Shown: positions 1 to 7,677 of the stretch, one piece after another | Layout of the letters: each line of letters begins with the position of its first letter | Position numbering within the stretch: the stretch's first letter is position 1 | Assembly (NCBI RefSeq): GCF_003076135.1 | Contig: NZ_QDGZ01000006.1 | Coordinates: 186,001 to 250,000, forward strand | Source of the DNA: Nocardioides gansuensis | GTDB taxonomy: Bacteria > Actinomycetota > Actinomycetes > Propionibacteriales > Nocardioidaceae | Direction: 5' to 3' | DNA: 64,000 bases | Notes under the pieces: model-generated | The model's input: only the letters and a program-made list of their open reading frames with translations | Database searches by the model: none | Told to the model about the DNA's origin: nothing | Position numbers and translations under genes: made by a program

Positions 1-2
1 GG

Positions 3-1949
3 TTCGGCCCGAGCGGGCCGTCGTGGGCGGCGCTCAGCAAGGCCGAGCCGGAGCTCGCCCGCGCGGCACTCAGGCTCCACTACGCCGATGTGCTCGCCCT
101 CCCGCAGGGCGCGACCCTCCACGAGGAGCATCGCCGGCCGCCGACAGCCGACGACTGGGTCCGCCTCGTCGACGACTGGGCCCGCGGCCACCTGCTGAGC
201 AGTGACAAGGAGGAGGACGAGCGGGTCGTCCAGTCGCTCAAGCGGGCGCTGCCTTCGGTCGGCTATGTCTGGACCCGGCGCGGCATCCGCGCCGGCCGTT
301 CGCCCGTCGACCGGGTGCTCGCGCGCTCGGAGTCCAAGACCACGGCGACCACCGCGATCGCCGCGCGCGAGTGGCTGGCGCTGGGGGAGCGGCAGCGGCT
401 GCTCGTGCTCTGCGACCACGAGCAGGCCTCGGCGACCCTGCCGGCCGACCTCCACGGGGTCATCACCGCCCAATCCGGCTCGGCCCGCGCCGTGCTCCAC
501 GCGCTGCTCGACGACCCAGCCACCCCCGCCGCCCTGCTCGTCACCGGGGCCAACGTCGCCGGCGCCAAGGACACCCTCGCCGCACTCGTCGACCACGTCG
601 CCGCGACCGACCCCCAGCTCGCCGCCGGCTTGGTCATAGACACCTCCGACGGCCTGCCCCGCCTCGTCGGCTCGTGGAGCAGCCGCGCGTGGGTGCCGCA
701 CGTGACCCGCTTCTTCGAGGCCGGCGGCGTCCAGGTGCTCGTCGGCACCCGCGGCCTGCTGGGCGAGGGCTGGGACGCGCGCCGGGTCACCGGCATCGTC
801 GACCTCACGGCCGTCACGACCACCACCGCAGTCACCCAGACCCGCGGCCGGGCGCTGCGCACCGACCCAGCCCACCCCGACAAGGTCGCCATCAACTGGA
901 CCGTCGTCTGCGTCGCCGCCGGCCACCCGCGCGGCGACGGCGACTGGGGACGGCTGGTGCGCAAGCACACCGGCTACTTCGGCGTCGACCCCGACGGCTC
1001 CGTCGTCGACGGGGTCGCGCACATCGACGCCGCGCTCTCGCCGTACGCACCCCCGCCCGCCTCCGACTTCGACGCCATCAACGCGAGGATGCTGGCCCGC
1101 GCGGAAGCCCGCGCGATGATGCGCGAGCGCTGGCGCATCGGGGAGCCGTACGACGACCAGGCGGTGCGCACCGTCCGGCTGCGCCCTGGCGCCCCCGATC
1201 GGCTCGGCAGCGTCACGACGGTGCCGGCCGTCGTCGTACGCGAACAGGGCCTGGACGTGCGCGCCGACCTGCCGTGCCCCCTGCGCCCGGTGCCGCCCGC
1301 GATGACGTGGAGCGGGATCGTCGCCAGCGCAGGCTGGCTCGCCCTCGAGCCGCACTGGCTCGGCGCGCTGCCCCTCGCCCTGCCCGCCCTCGCGCCGCTG
1401 GTGCGCCGCTGGTCGTACGCCGAGCGCGGGCGCGCGCTGGTCGAGGCCGCCGCGGTCTCCCCGAGCCCGCTGCAGGTCGCCTCCGCGGTCGCGGACGGCC
1501 TGCACGAGGCAGGGCTCGTCTCGCAGGGCGCGGAGGCGCTGACCGTCTCGCTCACCGCGACGGGGGAGTACCGCATCCGCCTCGGGTCCGTCCCGGAGCA
1601 GCAGTCAGGCGCCTTCGCCGCCGCCCTGGAGGAGGTCTTCGCCCCGATCGCGTCGCCGCGATACGTGCTGCCGCGCTACGTCGTGGTGGAGGGCGAGCGG
1701 ACCACGAAGGAGCTGGCCTCCATCGGCCGCGGCCGATCCTTCGCCGCCGACGGCGTCGTCTGGCACGCGGTTCCGTCCTGCCTGACCACGCGCCGTCGGG
1801 TCGAGGACTACGCGAAGGCGTGGGACCGCTGGGTCGGCGGCGGCACGCCCGTCTACACCGGGTCGCCCGAGGGCGCCGGCGTCCTGGCCGCCCAGCGTGG
1901 CAGCGACCCCTTCGACGTGACGACCGTGATCCGGCGGGAGTGGAGCTGA
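3..1949 (+). CDS. DEAD/DEAH-type helicase, C-terminal part (5' end outside window)
   Basis: The frame is open from the first bases of the window, so the real start lies upstream; the 5' part is missing. What remains is the C-terminal RecA-like half of a superfamily 2 helicase plus a long C-terminal region. The segment around 740-870 reads LVGTRGLLGEGWDARR and then TQTRGRALRTDP, which fit helicase motifs V and VI. The Walker A and DEAD/DEAH motifs must lie before the window. It presumably unwinds or translocates on nucleic acid; the substrate cannot be told. It ends 67 bp before the convergent MerR gene. An internal GTG at 90 is unlikely to be the start because coding sense continues upstream of it. 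Confidence 0.75.
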   Translation, partial: FGPSGPSWAALSKAEPELARAALRLHYADVLALPQGATLHEEHRRPPTADDWVRLVDDWARGHLLSSDKEEDERVVQSLKRALPSVGYVWTRRGIRAGRSPVDRVLARSESKTTATTAIAAREWLALGERQRLLVLCDHEQASATLPADLHGVITAQSGSARAVLHALLDDPATPAALLVTGANVAGAKDTLAALVDHVAATDPQLAAGLVIDTSDGLPRLVGSWSSRAWVPHVTRFFEAGGVQVLVGTRGLLGEGWDARRVTGIVDLTAVTTTTAVTQTRGRALRTDPAHPDKVAINWTVVCVAAGHPRGDGDWGRLVRKHTGYFGVDPDGSVVDGVAHIDAALSPYAPPPASDFDAINARMLARAEARAMMRERWRIGEPYDDQAVRTVRLRPGAPDRLGSVTTVPAVVVREQGLDVRADLPCPLRPVPPAMTWSGIVASAGWLALEPHWLGALPLALPALAPLVRRWSYAERGRALVEAAAVSPSPLQVASAVADGLHEAGLVSQGAEALTVSLTATGEYRIRLGSVPEQQSGAFAAALEEVFAPIASPRYVLPRYVVVEGERTTKELASIGRGRSFAADGVVWHAVPSCLTTRRRVEDYAKAWDRWVGGGTPVYTGSPEGAGVLAAQRGSDPFDVTTVIRREWS

Positions 1950-2016
1950 GGCTGATCACTCCAAGGCCCACGCCGAGCAGGCGAGGACGGTCGACTGGAT
2001 GTCCGCGTCACCGACC

Positions 2017-2784
2017 TCAGGGGAGCCGCTCCAGCCGGGTCCAGCCGGTCCACCCGCGCTCGCGCATCAGCTCCATCAGCCGCTCGCCCCGGGGATCGGA
2101 CTCGACCACGAGCGCATCGAGCAGATCGACGAACGGCACGTCCTCGAAGGCCTCGTCCTTGTGGTCCAGCTCACCGCGTGCGGACGCCTGTTCGACTATC
2201 TCGACCAGGATGTCGGCGGCCTCCGCCAGCCGTGAGTCGTCCGCGCCCGGCTCGAGGACGTCGCCGAGGAGGCGGTAGAGCCGGACGGTCAGCGGGTCCT
2301 CGAGCTGGGCGAACTTCTCCGGCATCCATGCCGCGATCCGGTCGGGCCAGCGAGCCGCGATCAGGATCCAGCCGTCCCGCTCGCCCTCGACCATCCGGTC
2401 CGACACCCCGAGCTCCCGGAGCCGGTCCAGGTAGGCGACCACCTCCGCGGGGAGGGCCAGGCTGTCTCCCGCCGCCAGCTGCGCGATCTGCTTCCGGTTG
2501 GTCTGCAGGCGCCTGATCTCGCTGCGCAGCCGCTGGTCGATCTCACGGACGGCGTGGCCGAAGGTCTCCTCGTCGGCGTCGAGCAGCTCGCCCACCTTCG
2601 CCAGCGGGACGCCGGCGTCGGCGAGGGTGCGGATCTTGATCAGCTGCACGACGGCCAGGGCGCCGTAGCTGCGGTAGCCGGAGGCGTCCCGCTCCGGCTC
2701 CGGCAGCAGCCCCACCTGGTGGTAGTGCCGCACCGCCCGCACCGTGACGCCGGCATAGGCCGCCAGCTGGCCGATCGTCAGCAT
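2017..2784 (-). CDS. MerR-family transcriptional regulator
   Basis: A 255-residue protein that opens with a typical MerR winged helix: MLTIGQLAAYAGVTVRAVRHYH, then GLLPEPERDASGYRSY. A long dimerisation helix follows, then a C-terminal region of about 150 residues, presumably the effector domain, with no recognised ligand motif. It starts 15 bp after the stop of the ABC permease gene on the same strand, so it is probably the last gene of an exporter-regulator operon. MerR proteins of this size next to DrrAB-like exporters usually sense a drug-like compound and control the exporter; that role is inferred here. The 15-bp palindrome upstream of the ATPase gene is its likely binding site. Confidence 0.85.
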   Translation of the reverse strand: MLTIGQLAAYAGVTVRAVRHYHQVGLLPEPERDASGYRSYGALAVVQLIKIRTLADAGVPLAKVGELLDADEETFGHAVREIDQRLRSEIRRLQTNRKQIAQLAAGDSLALPAEVVAYLDRLRELGVSDRMVEGERDGWILIAARWPDRIAAWMPEKFAQLEDPLTVRLYRLLGDVLEPGADDSRLAEAADILVEIVEQASARGELDHKDEAFEDVPFVDLLDALVVESDPRGERLMELMRERGWTGWTRLERLP

Positions 2785-2799
2785 GACCTGATCATGCCC

Positions 2800-3609
2800 T
2801 CAGCTCGCCTGGACCCGGGTGAAGAGGCGGCGTGCCCACAGGTTGCTCAGCACGCCGATGAGCACGCACCAGCCGACCGCCCACGCCGCGTCCGAGCCGG
2901 CCGAGCCGCCGCTCATCCACGCCCGCAGGGTGTCGATCATCGGCGTGAACGGCTGGTATTCCGCGAACCAGCGCAGTCCGGCCGGCATCGAGTCGGTGGG
3001 CACGAAGCCACTGGAGAGGAAGGGCAGGAACATCAGGGGCATCGGGGTGTTGCTCGCCGTCTCGGCGTTGGGCGCGGCAAGGCCGAGGCCGACGGTGAGC
3101 CAGGTGAGCGCGAGCGTCATCGACAGCACCAGCAGGGCCACGCCGAGCCAGCCGAGGGCCGTGCCGCCGCTGCGGTAGCCGAGCAGGAGGGCGACCCCGA
3201 GCACGACGACGAGGGCGACCACGGTCTGGATGATCGCGCCGAGCACCCGGCCGGTGAGGACCGCCGACTTCGCGATGGCCATGGCGCGGAAACGGTCGAT
3301 GATCCCCTTCTCCATGTCCAGGGCGATCGAGTAGGTGGTGCTGAGCGACACCGACGCGATCGTGATCATGACGATCGCCGGCAAGATGAACGCCAGGTAG
3401 TCCGCGCGGTCGTCACCACCGGGGAGGCCGGCGCCCATGGTCCCCCCGAAGACGTAGACGAAGAGCAGCAGGAAGAGGAGCGGCTGAGCGATCAGCATCA
3501 GCGTCAGCGACTTGTAGCGCACCATCTGCAGCAGGTTGCGGCGCAGCATTGTCCAGCTGTCGCGCAGGGGCTGGGGGCCGGCGTTGGTGGCGATGCTTGG
3601 CGCGCTCAT
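2800..3609 (-). CDS. ABC-2 type exporter permease (DrrB-like)
   Basis: A 269-residue membrane protein with about six hydrophobic segments, of the ABC2_membrane type. It begins MSAPSIATNAGPQPL, and the first membrane span lies in LMLIAQPLLFLLLFVYVFGG. The chosen ATG overlaps the stop of the ATPase gene as ATGA (3606-3609); the open frame extends upstream only as an antisense shadow of the ATPase gene. It would form the channel of a two-component exporter for drugs or lipids, as in daunorubicin DrrAB. The permease itself looks intact although its ATPase partner is disrupted, so the transporter may not work in this strain. Confidence 0.88.
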   Translation of the reverse strand: MSAPSIATNAGPQPLRDSWTMLRRNLLQMVRYKSLTLMLIAQPLLFLLLFVYVFGGTMGAGLPGGDDRADYLAFILPAIVMITIASVSLSTTYSIALDMEKGIIDRFRAMAIAKSAVLTGRVLGAIIQTVVALVVVLGVALLLGYRSGGTALGWLGVALLVLSMTLALTWLTVGLGLAAPNAETASNTPMPLMFLPFLSSGFVPTDSMPAGLRWFAEYQPFTPMIDTLRAWMSGGSAGSDAAWAVGWCVLIGVLSNLWARRLFTRVQAS

Positions 3610-4781
3610 CGGGCGGCCTCCTCGGTCTCGTGGTGCTCGGATGCGTGGGTGGGGTGGCCGGTCAGGGCCAGGAAGACGTCGTCCAGGTCGGGCGTGTGCA
3701 CCTCGAACCCGGTCACGGCGTCGTCGTCGAGCCGGCCGACCAGGGACTGCAGCGAGCTGAGCTCGCCGTCGTGGGGCACGCTGAGGGTGAGGCTCTCCTC
3801 GTCGGCGGTGGCACCGGGGAAGGTGGCCATTGCGGCGGACAGGCCTTCCCACGAGGTGAAGGTGATCTCCACCCGGCCGCCGGGCACCAGCCGCTTCAGC
3901 TCGGCCGGCGTGCCCTCGGCGACCAGGGTGCCGCCGTCCAGCACGCCGATGCGGTCGGCGAGCTGGTCGGCCTCCTCGAGGTACTGCGTGGTGAGGAGGA
4001 TGGTGACGCCGTCGGCGACCAGCTCCCGCACGATCTGCCACAGCTCCCGGCGGCTGCGCGGGTCGAGGCCGGTCGTCGGCTCGTCGAGGAAGATCAGCCG
4101 CGGTGAGCTCACCAGGGTCATGGCGAGGTCGAGGCGGCGCTTCATGCCCCCGGAGTACGTCGCGGCGCGACGGTCGGCCGCGTCGGTGAGGTCGAACCTG
4201 GCGAGCAGCTCCGCGACCCGGCTCGTCGCCTCGGCGGCTCGCAGGTGGCCGAGGTCCGCCATCAGCCGGAGGTTCTCCCGCCCCGTGAGGAGCTCGTCGA
4301 GCGCGGAGAACTGCCCGGTGACGCCGATCGAGCGGCGTACGGCGTCGGACTCGCGGCGTACGTCGAAGCCGGCGACCCTCGCCTCGCCCGCGTCGGTGAG
4401 GTCGAACCTGGCGAGCAGCTACGCGACCCGGCTCGTCGCCTCGGCGGCTCGCAGGTGGCCGAGGTCCGCCATCAGCCGGAGGTTCTCCCGCCCCGTGAGG
4501 AGCTCGTCGAGCGCGGAGAACTGCCCGGTGACGCCGATCGAGCGGCGTACGGCGTCGGACTCGCGGCGTACGTCGAAGCCGGCGACCCTCGCCTCGCCCG
4601 CGTCGGCGGTGATGAGGGTCGAGAGGATGCGGACCATGGTGGTCTTGCCGGCGCCGTTGGGGCCCAGCAGGGCGTAGACCGTGCCCGTGTGCACGGTGAG
4701 GTCGATGCCACGCAGGACGGCGTTGTCGGCGTACGACTTCGTCAGCCCGGCGACCTCGATCGCAGTGGTGTGGTTGGTCAT
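3606..4781 (-). pseudogene. DrrA-like ABC exporter ATPase, disrupted by in-frame 210-bp duplication and amber codon
   Basis: Read from the ATG at 4781, the frame encodes an ABC ATPase with Walker A (LLGPNGAGKTT) and a Q-loop region (GVTGQFSALDELLTG), then meets a TAG at 4419-4421 after 120 codons. The same frame later gives the signature (YSGGMKRR), Walker B (LIFLDEPTTGLDP) and switch histidine region, ending at 3606. The break comes from a 210-bp tandem duplication that repeats 70 codons; one base differs between copies (C4211 versus A4421), turning GAG into TAG. Removing one copy gives a normal 321-residue DrrA-like protein. As it stands, only separate N- and C-terminal pieces could be made, the latter from an ATG at 4262. 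An assembly error cannot be excluded. Confidence 0.85.
4181..4600. repeat. 210-bp perfect-length tandem duplication, two copies
   Basis: Positions 4181-4390 and 4391-4600 are 209/210 identical by direct comparison; the only difference is C4211 versus A4421. The parental segment is bounded by a 9-bp microhomology, CCGCGTCGG, at 4178-4186 and again at 4598-4606, which suggests slippage. The unit is 70 codons, so it keeps the reading frame of the ABC ATPase gene it lies in. Confidence 0.95.
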
Positions 4782-4798
4782 GACAGCAGCGTGCAGGG

Positions 4799-4813
4799 TT
4801 GACGCTGCGTCAA
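4799..4813. promoter_or_regulatory. Palindrome upstream of the exporter operon, likely MerR operator
   Basis: TTGACGCTGCGTCAA is a perfect 7-1-7 inverted repeat starting 18 bp upstream of the ATPase ATG. MerR proteins bind such dyads within a promoter with a long spacer. The linked MerR gene at the end of the operon makes it the likely binder; no binding evidence is available. Confidence 0.6.
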
Positions 4814-4971
4814 GGTCAAGCCGCAACCTCGGGCGCACTCGGCGCTGCCCCCGTCGCCGAGGTGGCTGCGCTGCGTCGGGATGTGCCGCAACGAGGAGTG
4901 AGTCGATGGTCACAGCGTCCCTCCGTGACGCGTGACTTGACTTGCAGGGCCGACACTGGGTTGGCTGCCAC

Positions 4972-4990
4972 TTAGGTAAGGCTTACCTAA
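4972..4990. promoter_or_regulatory. DtxR/IdeR/DmdR-type iron box
   Basis: TTAGGTAAGGCTTACCTAA is a perfect 9-1-9 palindrome, very close to the known DtxR/IdeR 19-bp consensus. It ends 11 bp before the GTG of the first siderophore gene and overlaps the start of its ribosome binding site (AAGGAG, 4989-4994). A possible -35 (TTGACT) lies at 4937-4942; the -10 is unclear. Bound by an iron-loaded repressor, it should shut the operon off when iron is plentiful. Confidence 0.9.
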
Positions 4991-5001
4991 GGAGAATCTC
5001 G

Positions 5002-6279
5002 GTGCTTTCCCCTGTCACCGCTGCCGGCACCCGGTGTGCCCGCGCGCTGGACGCGGAGTCGCTGCCTGCCGTCGTGCGCGACCACCTGCTCGAACGCGCC
5101 GGCCGGGAGCCGATCAGCGGCTATGTCTACGACGCGAGCGTCGCAGCCTCGCGTGCGCGCATGTTGCGCGCTGCGCTGCCGCCGTGGGCGACGCTGCTTT
5201 TCGCGGTGAAGTCCAACGGGCACGCTCCGGTGCTCCGGGCACTGCTCGCCGAGGGCGGCGTCGACGGCCTCGAGGTCGCCTCCGCCCACGAGGCGCGCCT
5301 GGCCGCGACGCTCCTGCCTGCGGGTGCCCCGCTGGCCGCCGCGGGTCCCGCCAAGCACCCGCAGCTGCTGGGTGAGCTGCTCGACGCCGGCGTCACCGTC
5401 CTCCACGCCGAGAGCGAGCTCGAGCTGCGCCGGATCTCCGTGGCGGCGCAGGAGCGGGGCGTCCGCGCTGCCGTCGCGCTGCGGGTGAACCCGGCGGAGG
5501 TCGCGGTCACCGGCACGCTCGCCATGGGTGGCCGCAGCTCCGCGTTCGGCATTCCCGAGCCGGACGTGCCCGCCGCGATCGAGCACGCCTTAGGCCTGCC
5601 GGGCATCGACCTGGTCGGCTTCCACATGCACGCCGTCTCCGGCAACAGGGACGCCCGAGCCCACGCGGCGTACGTCGGCTGGGTGCTGGACTGGTCGCTC
5701 GAGACCGCGCGCACCCGCGGCGTGGACCTGCGCTGGGTCGACGCCGGCGGCGGCCTCGGCGTGTCCTACGACGGCTCGCCGGAGCTCGACCTGGCCGTGC
5801 TCGCCGAGGAGCTGGACCGCCTGCAGCCGCCCGCAGGCGTCGAGGTGGTCCTCGAGCCCGGACGCTGGCTCGTCAACTCGTGTGGCTGGTACGCCGCCGA
5901 GGTCGTCGACATCAAGGACTCCTACGGCCAGACGTTCGTCATCGTCCGCGGCGGCATCGGCGGCTATGCGCTGCCGGGCACCGAAGACTTCCCGTTCCCC
6001 GTCGCGGTGCTCCCGCGCGAGGAGTGGGCGGGCCCCGGCCCGCGCCCGGAGCGTCGTACGACGGCGGTGACCGTCAGCGGCGAGCTCTGCACGCCGGAGG
6101 ACGTCCTCGTCCGCGACGTCGTCATGGAGCGCGTCCGCGTGGGCGACCTCCTCGTCTTCCCGCAGGCGGGCGCCTACGGGCACGAGTTCGCCCTCAACGC
6201 CTTCCTCGGCCACCCCGTGGCGACCCGCCACGTCCTCGCCGGCACGCCCGTGCCCGGCGCCCTGTCCAGTCCCGCCTGA
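5002..6279 (+). CDS. Fold-type III PLP decarboxylase, siderophore type (SbnH/PvsE/AcsE-like)
   Basis: A 425-residue enzyme of the ornithine/diaminopimelate decarboxylase fold. The PLP lysine is Lys70 in FAVKSNGH. Other signatures are the histidine in GFHMHAVSGN, VDAGGGLG, EPGRWLVN, and a C-terminal SGELCTPEDVL, which resembles the siderophore subgroup rather than lysA. In that subgroup (SbnH, PvsE, AcsE) the enzyme decarboxylates an amino acid or a citryl-amino acid intermediate; the substrate here is unknown. The GTG at 5002 is chosen because AAGGAG lies 7 bp before it and the iron box sits just upstream; the frame opens earlier at 4942 but that would bury the operator. First gene of the iron-regulated operon; 24 bp separate it from the next gene. 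Confidence 0.87.
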   Translation: MLSPVTAAGTRCARALDAESLPAVVRDHLLERAGREPISGYVYDASVAASRARMLRAALPPWATLLFAVKSNGHAPVLRALLAEGGVDGLEVASAHEARLAATLLPAGAPLAAAGPAKHPQLLGELLDAGVTVLHAESELELRRISVAAQERGVRAAVALRVNPAEVAVTGTLAMGGRSSAFGIPEPDVPAAIEHALGLPGIDLVGFHMHAVSGNRDARAHAAYVGWVLDWSLETARTRGVDLRWVDAGGGLGVSYDGSPELDLAVLAEELDRLQPPAGVEVVLEPGRWLVNSCGWYAAEVVDIKDSYGQTFVIVRGGIGGYALPGTEDFPFPVAVLPREEWAGPGPRPERRTTAVTVSGELCTPEDVLVRDVVMERVRVGDLLVFPQAGAYGHEFALNAFLGHPVATRHVLAGTPVPGALSSPA

Positions 6280-6303
6280 TCCCTCCCAAGAACCGGAGAC
6301 CCC

Positions 6304-7677
6304 ATGTCCGTCGACGTCCAGTCCCGATCCCGGCACCACGACCGCGAGCAGGTGATCAGCCGCCAGGACACCCGTGAGTCGTCGGCGCGCACCTACGCCC
6401 GCACGCTCACCATGGTCCCGGTCAAGGCCCGTGGCATGACCATCACCGGTGCCGACGGCCGCACCTACCTCGACTGCCTCTCCGGCGCCGGCACCCTCGC
6501 GCTCGGCCACAACCACCCGGTGGTGGTCGAGGCCGTACGCCGCGTCATCGACGACGGCGCCCCGTGGCACAGCCTGGACATCGCGACGCCGCAGAAGGAC
6601 GAGTTCACCGACGAGCTCTTCGCCACCCTGCCCCGCTCGCTGCAGGAGAAGGGCCGGATCCAGTTCTGTGGACCTGCCGGCACCGATGCGGTCGAGGCCG
6701 CGCTCAAGCTGGCCCGCACCGCCACCGGCCGCCAGCCGGTCCTCGCCTTCACCGGCGCCTACCACGGCATGACCGCCGGGGCGCTGGCGATCAGCGGCGG
6801 CGTCTCCGCCAAGACCCCCATGGCCGGCGTCGCGGCCGAGGGCGTCCGCCTGCCGTTCCCCTACGAGTACCGCTGCCCGTTCGGCGTCGGCGAGGGACGC
6901 ACGGATGCCCTCTCCGCGGCGTACGTCGAGCGCTTCCTCGACGACCCGAACGGTGGCCTCGTCGAGCCCGCCGCCATGATCATGGAGGTCGTCCAGGGCG
7001 AGGGTGGAGTCATCCCGGCTCCGCACGCCTGGATGCTGGCGATGCGCCAGATCACCGCCGACCGGGACATCCCGTTGATCGTCGACGAGGTGCAGACCGG
7101 CGTCGGCCGCACCGGGACGTTCTGGGCGAGCCAGGGCGCGGGCATCGAGCCCGACGTCATGGTCATGTCGAAGGCGATCGGCGGCACCCTGCCGCTCGCG
7201 GTCATCGTCTACGCCGACCACCTCGACGCGTGGGCCCCGGGTGCGCATGCCGGCACCTTCAGGGGCACGACCCTGGCCATGGCTGCCGGTGCCGCGACCC
7301 TGCGCCACGTCCGCGTGGAGGGCCTCGCCGACCGCGCCGCCGAGCTCGGCGAGCGCATCGTCGGCCGCCTCCGCGCCCTCCAGGCGCAGCAGTCCTGCAT
7401 GGGCGACGTCCGCGGCCGGGGCCTGATGCTCGGCGTCGAGATCGTCGAGCCTGGCTCCGCCCCGGACGCCGCGGGCAGCCGCCCGGCCGCTCCGGCCCTC
7501 GCGCTGCGGATCCGCCAGGGGTGCCTGTCGCGGGGCCTGATCGTCGAGCTCGGTGGCCGCCACGACGCCGTCGTCCGCCTGCTGCCGCCGCTCGTGATGA
7601 CCGACGAGGAGTGCGAGACCGTCCTCGAGCGACTCTCCGAGGCGATCGCCGTCGCGGAGCGGGAGGCGACCACGTGA
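6304..7677 (+). CDS. Diaminobutyrate-2-oxoglutarate aminotransferase-like (RhbA/EctB type)
   Basis: A class III aminotransferase of 457 residues. The PLP lysine is Lys290 in VMSKAIGGTLPLAV, preceded by the IVDEVQTGVGRTG motif with the PLP-binding aspartate. The family converts aspartate semialdehyde and glutamate to L-2,4-diaminobutyrate. Here the next gene is a diaminobutyrate decarboxylase-like enzyme, so the pair should make 1,3-diaminopropane, as RhbA and RhbB do for rhizobactin 1021. It has a Shine-Dalgarno-like GGAGA before the ATG, and its TGA overlaps the GTG of the next gene. Acetylornithine or other omega-aminotransferase activity is possible, but context favours diaminobutyrate. 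Confidence 0.87.
   Translation: MSVDVQSRSRHHDREQVISRQDTRESSARTYARTLTMVPVKARGMTITGADGRTYLDCLSGAGTLALGHNHPVVVEAVRRVIDDGAPWHSLDIATPQKDEFTDELFATLPRSLQEKGRIQFCGPAGTDAVEAALKLARTATGRQPVLAFTGAYHGMTAGALAISGGVSAKTPMAGVAAEGVRLPFPYEYRCPFGVGEGRTDALSAAYVERFLDDPNGGLVEPAAMIMEVVQGEGGVIPAPHAWMLAMRQITADRDIPLIVDEVQTGVGRTGTFWASQGAGIEPDVMVMSKAIGGTLPLAVIVYADHLDAWAPGAHAGTFRGTTLAMAAGAATLRHVRVEGLADRAAELGERIVGRLRALQAQQSCMGDVRGRGLMLGVEIVEPGSAPDAAGSRPAAPALALRIRQGCLSRGLIVELGGRHDAVVRLLPPLVMTDEECETVLERLSEAIAVAEREATT

Noticed and set aside
2554..4677. A 707-codon plus-strand frame
   Set aside because: Low-complexity antisense shadow of the permease and ATPase genes; it even carries the tandem repeat as a protein repeat.
4419..4913. 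Longer N-terminus for the ABC ATPase, from 4913
   Set aside because: The extra 44 residues are arginine/proline-rich without family match and would include the MerR dyad; the ATG at 4781 fits the family.
5581..5600. A second iron box inside the first siderophore gene (TTAGGC)
   Set aside because: Only a half-site; no palindrome, and it lies in coding sequence.
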